Source: Amphirosellinia nigrospora (Eukaryota; Ascomycota; Sordariomycetes; Xylariales; Xylariaceae). From it: a stretch of DNA of 64,000 nucleotides. A program made the translations under genes and the position numbers. Shown piece by piece: positions 12,701-26,410 of this stretch (the stretch's first letter is position 1; every line of letters starts with the position of its first letter). The notes beneath the pieces are model-generated. The model was given only the letters and a program-made list of their open reading frames with translations, was not told the DNA's origin and made no database searches. The DNA is taken from NCBI GenBank assembly GCA_004123355.1, contig SCHM01000005.1:186001-250000 (forward strand). Direction: 5' to 3'.

Positions 12701-13670
12701 TTATAAGCTTAAATAAAATATGTTTAATAGTTTATTAGTAGTTTAACTAATTTAACTAGTATAATATACTATATATTTTTAGTACTAATTATATTTTAAA
12801 AAATAATATTTATAGTATAATAAGATTTTATTAATAATATATTATATAATATATAAATTATTTAATAGTTATAAGCTTTATATTTAAATTAGTTAAAATA
12901 TAAACATTAAAATATTATTATATTTTATTAGGACTAGATTATAAAAAGATTATTAGTTCGTTTAGATTAGCTAAAGTTTATTATTATATTTTTTTTATTA
13001 ATTATATTTTTATTAAAACGGATAGTATATATGTTTTAGCAAATTAATAGCGTATTTTATATTCTATTTGTTATTATGTTTATATATAAATATTTTACTA
13101 TTTATTAAATAGTTTATTAAGCTGTATAAAAGCTCTAAGACTAAGCAATACTACTAATATAAAAATATCTTAGTTATTGTTTTTAGTTTTTTTAATATAT
13201 TTATTAAGCTTTTTTTAACCGAAATTGATACTAGTAATAAATTTTTTTAATATACTTTTATTACGGTTGTTAAATATTATTTGCTGTGCTTTTAGCTATT
13301 GTTTATATGTTATAAAATATTTTTTTATAAATATAAAGCTAGTTAATATATAGCTTATGTAGTTTTATTTAAAAAAGCTAAAAATATTAGTAAGCTAAAT
13401 AAAATACGAAATAATACGCAATAATATTTAATATAAAGCTATATTGTGCTATTAATAACAAACGTAGCTAAAAACTTTTTAATAACTTTTTTGATAGCTA
13501 GTTGTAGTTTTTGTACTTTTTATAATATAAAAATAATTAAGTTTTAATAGGTTTTAATATCACGAACTATTGATAATTAAGGTATTAAACCTAACGATTT
13601 TTATATATTTTTAAACTGCTTTTAGTAGGCAATATTACTTTAAATATATGTTACTAATAATCGAAACTAT

Positions 13671-13715
13671 ATTAATTAGTATATTAATTAATATATTAAT
13701 TAATATATTAATTAG
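13671..13715. repeat. 12-bp tandem repeat inside the AT-rich element
   Basis: About 3.7 copies of ATTAATTAATAT in tandem, the first with one G. It is probably a by-product of AT-rich decay and slippage within the transposon. Confidence 0.6.
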
Positions 13716-16700
13716 ATTTAAAAAATACGTACCCTTTTTATTATATTACCCGTAATATTTAAACGGTATATTATTTCCTTATTTTTTATTTATTGTTCGT
13801 ATATAAACGTAGCTTATTTGATAGTTTTAACGCTTTATTAACGCCGATTTTTTTTAAAATATCGCTTAGTATTAATTAATAATATAAAAAAAGCAAAAAA
13901 AGTAAATAATATAAATTTTTTAACTAACTGTAATATTTAATTAATGCTAAATAAAGTTAATATTAAAGCTAGGTTTATTATCGTAAATATATATTTAAAT
14001 ATTTATATAAAAATTATATTTTTTTAAAAAACTAATAATTTGTTCTATATTAATATTTACTTGTTTAAATATCGCTAGATAAATATTAATAAAACGTTAT
14101 TATTACTAATATTTATCGATAAAATATACTACTACTTTTTAATAATATTCCGATTAGCTAGAGTTAATTTATATATCGCTAGTAACCCCGATATTAAACT
14201 TAGGAACAATTCTGTTAAGCTAGTATTAAATATAAAAATTATTATAAATGTAGTATATAAACAACTTTTTCCTATAAAATAGTAGCTATTTGTTACTAAA
14301 CGATATAATTAATATTTTTATATTTTTATTCTTAGTAAAATTAAACAAATAGTTTTTTAAAACCTAAAAACAAATAAAATACCGGTTTTTTATTAATATT
14401 ATTTACTATCGGATAATATATAATTAGTATAAATAAAATATAATATACTTTTGCTATATTTAGCTTTTAATTAAAATATTATTTTATAACCGTTGCTTAT
14501 ATTTTTCGCTAGCAAAATAAATATATAATAATCGCGTGCTGTTTAACTTTAAATATATAATATATATTAAAGCAATACTATATTTTTTATAGATTAGTTT
14601 TAGCTTTTTAATATTTATTTTTACGCTTTATTTTTAGTTATCCTAACTAGCTAATATTTGGCTATTTATATTCTATATTTTATCGATTTTATAAATATTA
14701 TTTTTTATTATAATATATATTTCGTATTATTTTTTCGATCGTAGCTATTTTTTAAATGTTTTATTTATTATTATTTAATATAAATATATAAAAAGCCCTT
14801 ATAGTTAAAAATAAGTTTTATTGTTTATTTTTAATATTTAAATAATATTTTTTAAGTTCGACGCTATTAATAGATTTATTAAAGCTTATATAAATATTAG
14901 AACTAAAGCAGCTAAAATATTTATTAAAAATAAATAATAAAATATTAATAAAAAATTTTCGATATTTAATATAGTATATTTATCGAGTTAAAAAAAAAAA
15001 ATAATTAAAAAGTAGCCTAAAAATTAGATTATTATTATTATTTTCTAAAATAGTTTTAGTTTAATAAAATAATAAACTTTTAATAATAAAATAATTGTTA
15101 TTATTAATTATAATATTTAAATCGTTTTAAATAAACTTTAAAGCAATAAAATTTATTATAAATAATAATAATAGTAATACGCTTTAATAAAATATTATTA
15201 TTAAGCTAGCAAAATAGTAAATTTTTTTAAATATATTAATCTATATATTTGTCCTTTTTTAGCGCTATTAGTACAATTATTATTTTCCTATTAAAATAAA
15301 CTATATAAACGCTATAATTTTTATATTCGCTTTTCTTTTTTTTATTAGTTCTTATTTATTTATTTTATTATATTTCCTTTTATTTAATTATTACTAAGTC
15401 TATTTCTTTATAGCTTAGTATATAATAGCACGTAAAAATCTTAAAAACGTTTAACTATAATATTAAAAGAATATTTAACGAATTTTTTTTATTAATAATA
15501 GCCGACCTATAACCTTTTGTTTATTTTTACTTTAGCTCCCTTTTTATATACTTACTTGACCTTGCTTTTTTTAAGCTTTTATTAGTATAAAAAATACCAA
15601 ACGGATAAAAATATAGCTTAGCTAATTTAGCAGTTATTAAAAACTAAAAAAAAAAAAAATATATATACGAAGGGCAGTTAACTAGAAACGCCGGTAAAAG
15701 CTAAAAAATATTAATTTGCTTAATTAATATAATAATTAATATATTGTTTATTTTGCTCTAGTTAATATTTTATAAAAAATCTATAAATACAACAAAATAA
15801 TAATTTATTAATCTTTTGTTTGTTATTCGTTTAATTTATAAAAAAAATAACTATTAAAATAATAGCTAAAAAATACTAATTTTAAAAATATTATTAAAGC
15901 TTTATAAAAAATAATAAAAGCTTATTTAATAAAAATATTTGCTTATATATTTTTTTTTTAGTTTTATAACTTAAATATTAATTATATATAAATACTAACT
16001 ATTATACTATTTACGTAAAACATATTATAATTACGCGCTTTAATATTTAATTATTAAAAAATCTTAGCCGAAAAATAAATATTCTTTTTATATAATAATA
16101 ATAATTAAAAATTAAAAACTTTAAAAAATTTTTAAAAGTATATCCTAATTAAAAAAATAATAAATTATATAAGCGGTAAAAAAAACAGCGGACTTATTTA
16201 TATATATTTTATATTATATATATATATTCGTATTACTTTTTTTTTTTAATAATATATTTTAGCTAATTATTATATTTTTTTTTTATTTATAACCTTTATA
16301 ACTTTTATTGGTTAGCCCTTCCCTAAAGCTAATTTTAATCGGTAAGTCTAGTTTTATAATTTTTAACTATAAAATCTTACTATATATATTTATTTTTTTT
16401 TTTTTATTATATTATTTACCTCTATATTTAATTATTATATTTATTTTATAATTTTATTTTATTATATTAATTTTATATTAATTTTTTGCGCAAATAGTTT
16501 TTAAACGTTTAAAAAAAAAGTTAGCTAATATAGCTACGCTAAAACGGCGTAAAAAAAAATCGTAGTTATCGAATAACTTATATATATAAAAAGCTTGTAT
16601 GTATATTTCCCGCTTACCCAAAAGCTAAAAAGCTTATAAAAAAACCTTACTATTATTAAGCGTTAGATTAAATATAAACAAGAAAATTAGCGAAATAAAA

Positions 16701-18319
16701 ACTTAAATATTATTTTAAAAAAAGTTAAAAACGTATATTAGCTTATTATTAAATAAATTAACAAAAACTAATATATTTTATATTAATTTTATATTAATTT
16801 TTTTTACTAACTATTATAACTATTAATTATAATAAAATAAACATTTTAATTAAATTATTGCTGCTTATTATATATATTATTTTTTTAGCGCTTTTAATAT
16901 AATTAAGCTAGCTATAAATATCGATTTTAATAATAAAAATCGCGATTTTTTTGTTCGTTTAAACAATAAGCTTAAAATTATCGATTTAAACGAAAATAAT
17001 CTTAATTATACTTATTATTTTATAAAAAATATTAAAAAAAAAAATATAAAGTTTTTTAAGCTATTAAACTATATTTTTAAATTCGCTTAAGAATAAACTT
17101 CGATTTTTATTTTGTTTAATTTTAATATTTTAATTTTTAATTAAAAATATATTATTTAAAACTATTATTTCGAAATAAATATTTTTTTAATTAATATATA
17201 ATTAGTATATATTAATAGTTTTTAAATTATTTAACCTTATTATTTTAAACCTTTTATTAATTACTTTTTATATTTTCGATAAAAATAAATATTATAAAAA
17301 TTTATACTTTATTAAACGTATATATTAAAAATCTTATTAATAATTTTAAAATATACTACTTATATTCTTATAATAAGTACTAACGAGCTTATATTAAAAT
17401 ATATTGCTATTTTTGCTTTTAATAACTTTTTTATTAATTTTTTAAAAATCGAATTATAATTATATAGCGTTTAAAAAAACGCTTAAATTTTTCCTTTTAA
17501 AACTTTATACTTTAAAATTAAAGCTTTTTAATACTAACTAGTTTAATTCCGAAATTTTATTTATTTTATCTTCTAAACTGCTCGGTTTTTAAAATTTAAA
17601 TAAAATAGAATAACTATTAGCTAAATTTACCCTAAATAAAATTACGCTTACTATAATTTTTACGTCGGATAAACTATAATTTGCCCGTTTTTTTTATTTA
17701 ATTTTTTAATAATATTAAAAAGTAGCTAATTTATTTTTTGCTTAATATCGAGCTATTTAACCTGTTTTTATTACTAAATAGTATATTATTTTTATTTAAT
17801 ATATTAATCGGATATTAATTTATATAATTAAAATAAACTATAATTTATCCGGTATAAAATAAAACGCTATAACGTTATTTTTCCTTAGGTCTTAAAGCTC
17901 CTGCTTCTAGTTATTTATAGTGTTCTTATTATTTTTAGCATATTATAAGAAATTTTAAGCTTTAAATATTTAGTTTTAAAAATCTTTTTAAGCTAACTTT
18001 TATTTATAATTTACTTAAGTTAGCTAAACTCTAGCAATTTAGCAATAAAAAAATACTATATAGTTCTAAGTTAAAATATTTTCTTGCTTTAATGCTAGCT
18101 TTATATAATATATTTTATTTATTATATATATTAAACAAACTATATATTATTCCTATATATTTTTTGTGCATTTTATTAAAATAAATTAATAATAAAGAAT
18201 TTTATACTGCCTATAGTTTAATTAATATATAATTAATATAATTAACTTGCTTTATATCCTTTTATTCTGTAATACTTTAATTTTATTAATTTTTATTAGT
18301 ATATTAGTTTAAAAAAATC

Positions 18320-18485
18320 TATATAAGTAATATAAGTACAAAAAACCTATATAAGTAGCATAAATACAAAAAAACCCACGTAGGTAACATAAGCAAAACC
18401 CATAAGTAAAAAAAAACCCACTATGCCCACATGGGTTTTCATAGGTTCTGGGTAAATGGGTTTTGGGTAAAAAATCCAAACCCTA
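18320..18485. repeat. Right subterminal repeat array of the transposon
   Basis: Repeated AAAACCCA / TGGGTTTT words (for example CCCACATGGGTTTT and AAATGGGTTTTGGG) and AACCTATA / ATAGGTT words lie within about 165 bp of the right end. They mirror the left-end array and support one element spanning the block. Confidence 0.5.
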
Positions 18486-18493
18486 CTGTCAAC
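18486..18493. repeat. Right 8-bp target-site duplication (CTGTCAAC)
   Basis: Copy of the left CTATCAAC with one A/G difference. PKS coding sequence resumes directly after it. The single transition could be RIP damage or drift. Confidence 0.75.
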
Positions 18494-21400
18494 TGTACCT
18501 TGGCTGGACCTGAGGAGGCGTTGTTCGTAATCCAAAAACAACTCGAGCGAGACGGCATCTTCGCGCAGAAACTCAGTACTGGGATAGCCTACCATTCCGC
18601 CGATATGCTGGTCGTCGCAGCCGAGTATCTTGAGCTTCTTTCGTATCTATCATCCGATGTCCCCACGGAGGCTACTGATATTTCAATGGTTTCGTCAGTA
18701 ACTGGGGAAGTCGTCCTACCCCGGCTTCTAGCAGAGCCTCAATATTGGGTTAATAATCTAGTTTCCCCGGTGCGATTTTCAGATGCCATGCAGGTATTTT
18801 CCGATCTTCCAGATAGCGTGTTTCCTAGTCGTAGGGCTGTGACCGATATCATCGAGGTCGGTCCTCATCCGGCCTTACGTCGCCCCATCCACGACAGTAT
18901 CCAGGCTTCTTCATGGGGCAAGGGAAGGGTTATACCAAGGTATCATTCTCTGCTGCACAGGAATAAAGGTCAGATGCGAACATTCCTAGGCACCATTGGT
19001 CAGATGTTTTGCCTTGGCTATCCCGTTACTCTATCGACTGTTGATCATTTGGATGACGCCGCTACACTTTTAGTGGATTGTCCTCAGTATCCTTTCGATC
19101 AGTCACTGCGTTACTGGAACGAGCCCAGACTCAGCCGCAATTCCAGGTTACCCAAGGGGCAACCGAACGCTTTGCTAGGGACTCGTTTCCTTGACGAAAA
19201 CCCTCTTCGCCCGAGCTGGCGGAAATACTGAAGCCTGAATCTATGCCATGGCTGAGAGAGCACATTGTAAGTTTCACTTGAAATAGCTAGAACAGTCCGG
19301 TTTTACTTACAATGGCTGATCACAGGTAAATGGTCTCCCCCTTTTCCCCGCCTGGCGTTCTGGTCATGTCGGTGGAAGCTGCGAAGCAGCAATTGCCCCC
19401 GGGTGTTCGAGCTCGCGGTTTAATCATCAAAAATGCCCAATTTGTCAATCCAATCATTATAGACGATAAGGCCAGTCCTACCGAAATCGTGCTTTATTTG
19501 CGGCCAGGGAAAGATACCAATGCACGACAGAGCTTGTTGTACGACATACAAGTGTGTGCTTATTATGACCACCGTTGGTCGGAATCCTTCACAGGTCAAA
19601 TTCAGGTGGATATCTATCAAGACATGAGTGAAGTAGATGTGGGAAAAGAGTCCCGCTTTGAGTCAACGCGTATGTCCGAAGACTACCACGAAGCCAGAAT
19701 AGCAAGCAATAAAGGCGTCAATCGACAAAGATTCTACGAGTTTACGGGGGAAGCTGGCCTCAATTATCTGAAGTCATTTCAGCTGCTGCATGACATACTT
19801 TGGGATGGTCATGTTGGCGCAACCGCGACTATTCGTGCGGCACTTGATACATGTCCCTCTACAGTCAATTTTCTTCACCCAACAGTCATGGACGCATCTT
19901 TCCAGCTAGCTCTAGTACCTATATCGGGTGGGCTATCAAGGGATATTGACTCCCTTGTTCCAAGTCGGATAGAAAAAGTATGGATCTCTGCGGATGGTTG
20001 GAATACCAAATCCGCTAATGTGTCAGTGGCGACCAGAGCCATGACAGGGAGGAGGAGTTATACTAGCAACATCCGCATCATGGACCATGAAAATCAACCG
20101 CTCTTCGTGGTAGACGGCATACTTATGACAACAGTAGCTGAAAAACGGGACACAAGAATGGAAATTTCTTCAAAACTGCTTTATGGAATTGACTGGAAGC
20201 CGCAGTTAAGTCTTTTATCGCCAATGCAGTTACGCCAAGTATGCCGCGACGAACCCGCAGCAGATGACGATCCCAATCACCGAAAGTTCTTCGCCAATAT
20301 TGAATCAGTTTTGATCATCTCCATTCGTCGGGCATTGCGTCGGATTTCTAACGAACAGTTGCTTTCGTTTCCACCGCACTTGGAAAGATATGTTTCTGCC
20401 ACCCAACGCTACCTGACAAAACAGTTCGATTCGTTTGACCGATGTGAAGATGAGTTCGATCATTTATTGGAACGATGTGAAAGAGAGCGCCCGGATTATA
20501 AGTTGGTGACTACAGTCGCACGAAACTTACAGGCACTGATTGAAAGCCGTCTGAATCCCCTGGAAACGTTTTTCCATGATGGGCTCGCAGATCGGTTCTA
20601 CGATTCGGCATGCCAATCAATCTTCAAACCCGACGTCAGGAAGTTCCTGGAACTAGCTTCACACGAGAAGCCAAGTCTCCGCGTTCTTGAAGTAGGTGCC
20701 GGAACTGGATCGATGACGAAGCAGGTCCTTGAAATTGTACAAGATTTAGAAGCACGGGATGGGACATCAAAGTTCCTAGACTATACTTTTACAGACATCT
20801 CGCCGTTATTTTTCAAGGCAGCTCGTGAGAAGTTTCAGACGTGCGAGTCGAGGATGATCTACAAAAAGCTAAATCTAGAATCTGATCCAGTGCAACAGGG
20901 ATTTGAAGAAGCAACCTTCGACATCATATTGGCTGATAGCGTGTTCCACGCTACATCCGACCTCGCACGCACACTACGCAACGTTCGAAGACTATTGAAG
21001 CCTAAGGGATATCTGATGTTTATTGAGATAAATCCGTTGGCTCACTGGATGAATATTATATGGGGCTGCTTCCAGGCTGGTGGCTATCTCAAGAAACATG
21101 GCGACTAGAGTCGCCGCTTGCCACTGAACAGCAATGGAACGACATTCTTCACGATACAGGATTTTCAGGTAATGATCTTGTTATTCGAGACAGCGAGGTA
21201 CCTTCTTGCCATGTGTGGAGTCTACTCATCACTACGGCGGTAGAAGAAGGTACAGCTGCTTTAACTTACCCCCAACCTGATCACAATACAGTGCTAGTCG
21301 TGGATCCCGAGTCTGCGGTACAGCATTCCATCGCGAAGAGGATTATAGCGCAGCACGGTGGAAGCATAACGCATCTTGCTGAGGCTTGTTGTATGAGCTG

Positions 21401-24158
21401 GACAGACGAAACTACGATGGTTTCGCTTCTTGAAATCGAAACCCCCTTTCTTGCAAATATGTCAGAACGGGAGTTCTACCAGCTAAAGCAACTAATGTCG
21501 AAGCCTCACGGGATATTATGGGTATCTAGTTCTCAAACCGACGATCCCGGCTTCCCACAATTCAACGTCATGACTGGCTTCTTCAGAACTCTCCAGTCCG
21601 AGTCGCCGTGGAGAACATTTGTGACGCTATTCATTCAAGCTTGCGATAATACAAAACCTGACAGCTCTGCAGCCTATATCTCTCAAGTCTTACGAACAGC
21701 AATCTACGAGTCAAATACACCCGAAACCGAATTCATTGTCCGTGACGGAATGATCACGACGGGGAGACTCATCAGAGAGCAAAGAATAAATGAAATTATG
21801 AATAATCTCGTCTCGCCCAGACTACATGAAGAGCCTTGGGGGTCAGGGTCACCTGTCAAGCTCGAAGTCGGCACCCCCGGAATCTTGGATACGCTCCGAC
21901 TAGTAGATGACTCTGAGTTCTATCGTAGCCCTCTCGCTCACGAAGAAGTTGAAATCGAGCTCAAGACTTGGCCAGTCAGTTTTCGAGACCTAATGATTGC
22001 GTTAGGTCGCCTGGAAGGAGAAGACGGACTTCTCGGATTGGAGTGCGCTGGAACAGTGACACGAGTCGGTTCGGCATGTCCCAACCTTGAACCTGGGGCG
22101 CCTGTCATATTGATGACGCCGGGTACAATAAGAACGTATCCCCGTGCCCATCAGAAAGCCATTATAAGAATCCCGGGCTCCCTGTCGTTCGAGGATGCCG
22201 TCTCCGTGATAAATCCTGCGATGACGGTCTACCATGCACTTAAAAATCTAGCGCGACTAAAAAAGGGAGAAAAGGTTCTGATACATTCCGCGTCCGGTGC
22301 TACAGGACAGATGGCAGTCTTGATTGCACAGTGGATTGGGGCTGAGGTATTTGCCACTGTTGGGTACAATCACAAGAAAGATTTTCTCACACGCAAGTTG
22401 AACGTCGCAGAAGATCATATATTCTGCAGCCGGGACCTCTCTTTTGCCAAAGGTATTATGCGAATGACGGGAGGCCAAGGCGTTGACGTGATTCTTAACT
22501 CCCTATCTGGCCAAGCGCTGCGAGCAACTTGGGAATGCATTGCATCGTACGGCAGATTCATCGAAATAGGAAAAACAGATATCCTGACTAACGCATCGTT
22601 GCCTATGGGTCAATTCCGAGGGAATGTTAGCTTCTTCGCTCTTGATATCCAACATATCTCGCAAACAGATCTTGATCTAACTCAAGCGCTACTGAAGTCT
22701 GTCATGGACATGCTCACTAAAGGGATCATCAAGCCACCTCTACCGACCCGCGTCTTTCCTGCCCAGAAAATCGAAGAAGCGTTCAGGGAAGTCCAGAGTG
22801 GGAAACATACGGGCCGTATTCTGTTGACTATCAACGACCACCCCGTGACGGTATGGCATATTAAAACGGCTTTTTGAGTATCATTACTAACTGATGATTA
22901 AGAAATTCATTCGCGATGTGCCGACATGGAAATTGGACAGTAATGCTTCGTATGTGATTGCAGGGGGTTTCGGCGGCCTCGGGAGGTCTATCATCAAGTG
23001 GTTAGTCACGAAAGGCGCCAAACACCTTATTGTCCTGTCACGTACCGGCACATCCTCTTCAGCGGCGGCCGTTGAGCTCGCTACCAAGCTCCGTACACAG
23101 GGTATCCGGGTCGCAGCACCAAACTGTGACTTGTCGTCGCCCACGATAGTACGCCGAGTACTGGACGAGTGCTGTCGCACAATGCCCACGGTCAAGGGGT
23201 TTATCAACAGCGCGAACAATCTACAGGTAAGTTTTCGTAGCAGTCAAGACTCGACGATTGGAAAATCGAGGCTTACATCATTTACCTTTATACAGGATTC
23301 AATATTCGACAACATGACTTACGAGCAATGGGATCGCACCCTACGTACCAAGATCTCTTCCTCTTGGACAATTCACGAACTTTTGCCTCGGGATTTAGAC
23401 TTTTTTGTTTTGCTCTCGTCGATTTCTGGCATCCATGGGATACCATCTCAGAGCAACTACGCTGCTGCGTGCACATACCAGGATGCCCTAGCTCGTTACC
23501 GCGTCGCCCATGGCCAGAAAGCTATCAGCCTGGACATTGGCTGGATGCGCTCTGTGGGCATTATATCAGAAAAGGACCGATATCTACAGACTTTCCGCAC
23601 TATGGCACACATCAACCCGATTGAAGAATGCGAACTCTTGGCGTTACTCGACATATACTGCGATCCAGCATTCCAGGCACATAATGAGTCAAAAGGTCAG
23701 CTAGTGATCGGTGCCATGACAGCAGCGGATGCCATATCCAACGGAAAGAAGCCAACGCCTGATCTCTTACGCCCGCTTTTCTCAGGCTTCTCCGCCCTTC
23801 CCCTGGATCTGAAAACACACTGCTCGAGGCTACTCTAGAGGACCAAACGGTTCAATTCCAACATGCGAAAAGTCCAGCCGACAGGCTCCAAATAGTTACC
23901 CAGGCCTTGATAGGAAAAGCCGCTAGATTACTCAACGTCGGCCCAGAAGACATCAAGGACGATAAATGTCTCTCTGATTATGGCGTGGACTCATTGATTG
24001 CTGTCGAGTTACGAAATTGGATCTCGTACGATTTCAGAGCGAGTGTAACCACTTTCGAGATCTTAGGTGGAAAAGCGATAGCTTCTCTGGCGGCATCTAT
24101 CGCAGAGACGAGTCAATTAGTTGCTGACGTCCAAAGTAGTGAAGATTCGATCACCTAG

Positions 24159-24921
24159 GGACCTGCCGAGGAGAGGCGGAATAGGAGACAAACATCAAAC
24201 GGCAGTTTGCGGCGCCAAGTAAAGGCCTTACCTAATTCATCGGAAAGGAGATTAGGTCAAGTACGGAATTCCTGAGACTAGGGCTTAGTTTCTTAAGGTC
24301 CTAGCGTAATTGTCGAACTGCGATAGGGTCTTATAATAGCTATTCGTTTCTTTATTTACACCTCAGCATGCACTACTGTAAGTCGTCTGGTTATTGACAC
24401 CTTATCTCCGGGGCTACACCACACCCTAGTCTAGCGTGTCCATTGGTTCGCTCGGAAACTTTGAGCTATGATTGGTTATTGCAAGGGTCAAGTTCCCCTC
24501 CTACCTCATCAGCCAAAACTGTATAGAAGTTAGTAACTGTGAGCGCATGATTGTGTGTTGACGAAGCCTTGCACTGTAGATACGACTTGGTATTAAAATG
24601 TATGGGAAAAGATGTAGGGATCTACCATAAGTGTAACCCTTATAATTGAGACGGCACCCGATAAAATCCGAGACCCCGGCGAGTAAGCATTAAAACCGCG
24701 GTTGTTGCACCATTTCTTATATATGATGAACAGAGAATATGCACTGATTTATAACATATTTATCTTACACCTCAGACACAGTAGTGAGAACCTGACAGGT
24801 CAACCTAACTCTGCTTCGCCATCCTATATTTTTTCTAAGCTCAAGTCGCCCATCTCATAACCTTACTCTCACTTCGTTTCTAAAACCCGAGTCATCTAAA
24901 CTTGGGCTCGTCATTTTGAAA
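24159..24921. other. Intergenic, no supported gene
   Basis: Non-coding stretch between the PKS stop and the SDR start. No open frame of note, RNA gene or repeat was recognised. Confidence 0.6.
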
Positions 24922-26036
24922 ATGGGGTCGCACTTCTCAAGCATGTGGACACAGTTCTTTCCACAAAGGCATCATTTACTGAGAAAGATGTGTCTGACCT
25001 CACAGGCAAAGTAAGTCTGCTAAACTCCCGGAGTTTATCTATGTTGGGTATATAGCTGACATTCTTTTCACTAGGTGTATATCGTCACCGGCGCAAATAC
25101 AGGCGTGGGAAAGCAATTATCCCGGCTTCTATACTCCAAAAATGCCAAGGTGTACGTCGCCGCCCGCTCCGAAAGCAAGGCAAACGAAGCTATCCAAGAC
25201 ATCAAGAAGAGTCATCCATCGTCGAGCGGTACCTTGCTCTTCCTTCACCTTGATCTCAATGACCTATCTTCTGTCAAGGCAGCAGCCGAAAGATTCTTGG
25301 CTTCTGAGACCAAGCTCCACGTCTTATTCAACAATGCCGGGGTTCAGAACTTGAACGGGGGCGCGAAGACCGCCCAAGGTTACGAACATCACTTGGGTAT
25401 CAACGATAGCGCCATTCCTGTTCACTAAACTCCTCACGCCGATCCTCGCCAAAACCGCTCAAGCAGAAGTGTCGACGCCCGGTTCCGTACGAGTCATCTG
25501 GGTCAGTTCGCAGGGCACCGAGCTAAGTGGGATAAAATCGATCGGCGTCGACATCAAACAACTTAGACTATCATGATGACGCGAGTGGGATAACGAAATA
25601 TGCTCTAAGCAAGGTTGGCAACTGGCTACACGGCGTGGAATACGCCAAACGCCACAAGGCGGACGGCATCATCAGCATTCCGCTCAACCCAGGAAATCTC
25701 ACATCTGATCTCTATCGTGACAATACGCAGATGGGTATCGGATGGTCATAAACTTAGTGGGGCATCCCCTATCGAAGGTGCTTATACGGAGCTATACGGA
25801 GGGTTATCACCAGATATCACGCTGGAGAAGACTGGGACCTGGGGTAATTGGATGACTTCCTCATTTTGGAGCTGTTAAATGTACTGACACGCGCCTATTT
25901 AGTTATTCCCTGGGGTCGCATGTCTGAGATTCGGAAGGACTTACAAGAAGCAACGAGGTCCGAAGCGGAGGGTGGTAATGGAAATGCAGCCAAGTTTTGG
26001 GATTGGACGGAGGAGCAAGTTAAACAGTACATTTAA
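24922..26036 (+). pseudogene. Short-chain dehydrogenase/reductase, frame-broken
   Basis: This gene encodes a classical SDR of the retinol-dehydrogenase/WWOX-like fungal type, an NAD(P)-dependent carbonyl or alcohol redox enzyme. The ATG at 24922 starts MGSHFSSM, and the segment before the intron ends in DVSDLTGK. After the intron (about 25010-25075) comes VYIVTGANTGVGKQL, the nucleotide-binding TGxxxGxG motif, then NNAG (about 25330), the Ser-containing WVSSQGTEL (about 25500) and the catalytic YALSK (about 25600). The C-terminal PWGRMSEIRKDL and FWDWTEEQVKQYI are typical of the family. The stop is at 26034-26036. About four frame changes interrupt an otherwise well-conserved protein. Its position 0.8 kb downstream of the PKS, on the same strand, suggests it is a tailoring enzyme of the cluster. 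Confidence 0.78.
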
Positions 26037-26410
26037 ATAGCCTAGGGACTAAAGTTAGGTGGCTTAGTCGAGATGAGGTTTGTTGAATTCAGTAATGTGT
26101 CTATTATAGTTAGAAGAATATTGTATTTCCTTAGCCATGCTATAACGCGTACAGATGGTGACAGTTCGGCTTCTGGGGAATGTTAAATAACGGAAGCTGT
26201 GGTAAGGGGTTTTCTCAGATCATGGACTCTATAACAGGCCGTACATATCCCATTAAGGTCAGGTTACACAAGAAATGAAGTTCTTGGGTGTTCTCTCCAT
26301 ACTCATGATGGTAGCCGTTGCATCCTAAACGTAGTAAATACTACATCTTATAATATTCGAACCGAAGGGTAACGGTGACTGACTCGACATTTAAATATTG
26401 CGCTAAATTC

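Larger units (their letters stand above)
9573..18485. mobile_element. 8.9-kb RIP-mutated DNA transposon, probably hAT-type
   Basis: The element is bounded by TAGGGTTCGGA on the left and the inverted TAGGGTTTGGA on the right, flanked by the 8-bp duplication CTRTCAAC. An 8-bp duplication with short ends of this type is characteristic of the hAT superfamily; KDZ elements also make 8-bp duplications and are often longer. The interior is extremely AT-rich and lacks any long open frame or recognisable transposase. Composition switches sharply at both ends, and PKS exons resume immediately outside. This fits a transposon mutated by RIP. Its length is large for a single hAT element, so nested insertions inside it are possible. 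Confidence 0.75.
6804..24158 (+). pseudogene. Highly reducing type I polyketide synthase (KS-AT-DH-CMeT-ER-KR-ACP), split by a transposon
   Basis: This iterative HR-PKS would build a reduced, C-methylated polyketide in the cytosol. ATG 6804 opens MSPLMDPIAIIGFAFKLP. KS: the Cys motif DTACSGS (about 7556; usual form DTACSSS), EAHGTGT split by an intron, and KSNIGH (about 8298). AT: GQGAQ (about 8970), GHSSGE (about 9280) and, beyond the insertion, AYHS (about 18588). DH: a PWLREH...FP region (about 19240-19350) and HPTVMDAS (about 19878). CMeT: EVGAGTGSMT (about 20691). ER: HSASGATGQMA (about 22285). KR: GGFGGLGRS (about 22970) and SQSNYAAA (about 23450). ACP: DYGVDSLIAVEL (about 23980). No thioesterase follows, as is normal for HR-PKSs. 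Introns: 7131-7254, 7309-7361, 7631-7707, 8051-8143, 8235-8284, 9091-9150, 9302-9355, 19267-19325, 22852-22902 and 23227-23295. The AT domain is interrupted at 9573-18485, and roughly half a dozen further frame breaks are present. It is not functional as read. Confidence 0.92.

Noticed and set aside
18347-18595. 82-codon minus-strand frame across the right transposon end
   Set aside because: It spans the transposon/PKS junction and is built from the subterminal repeats; not a gene.
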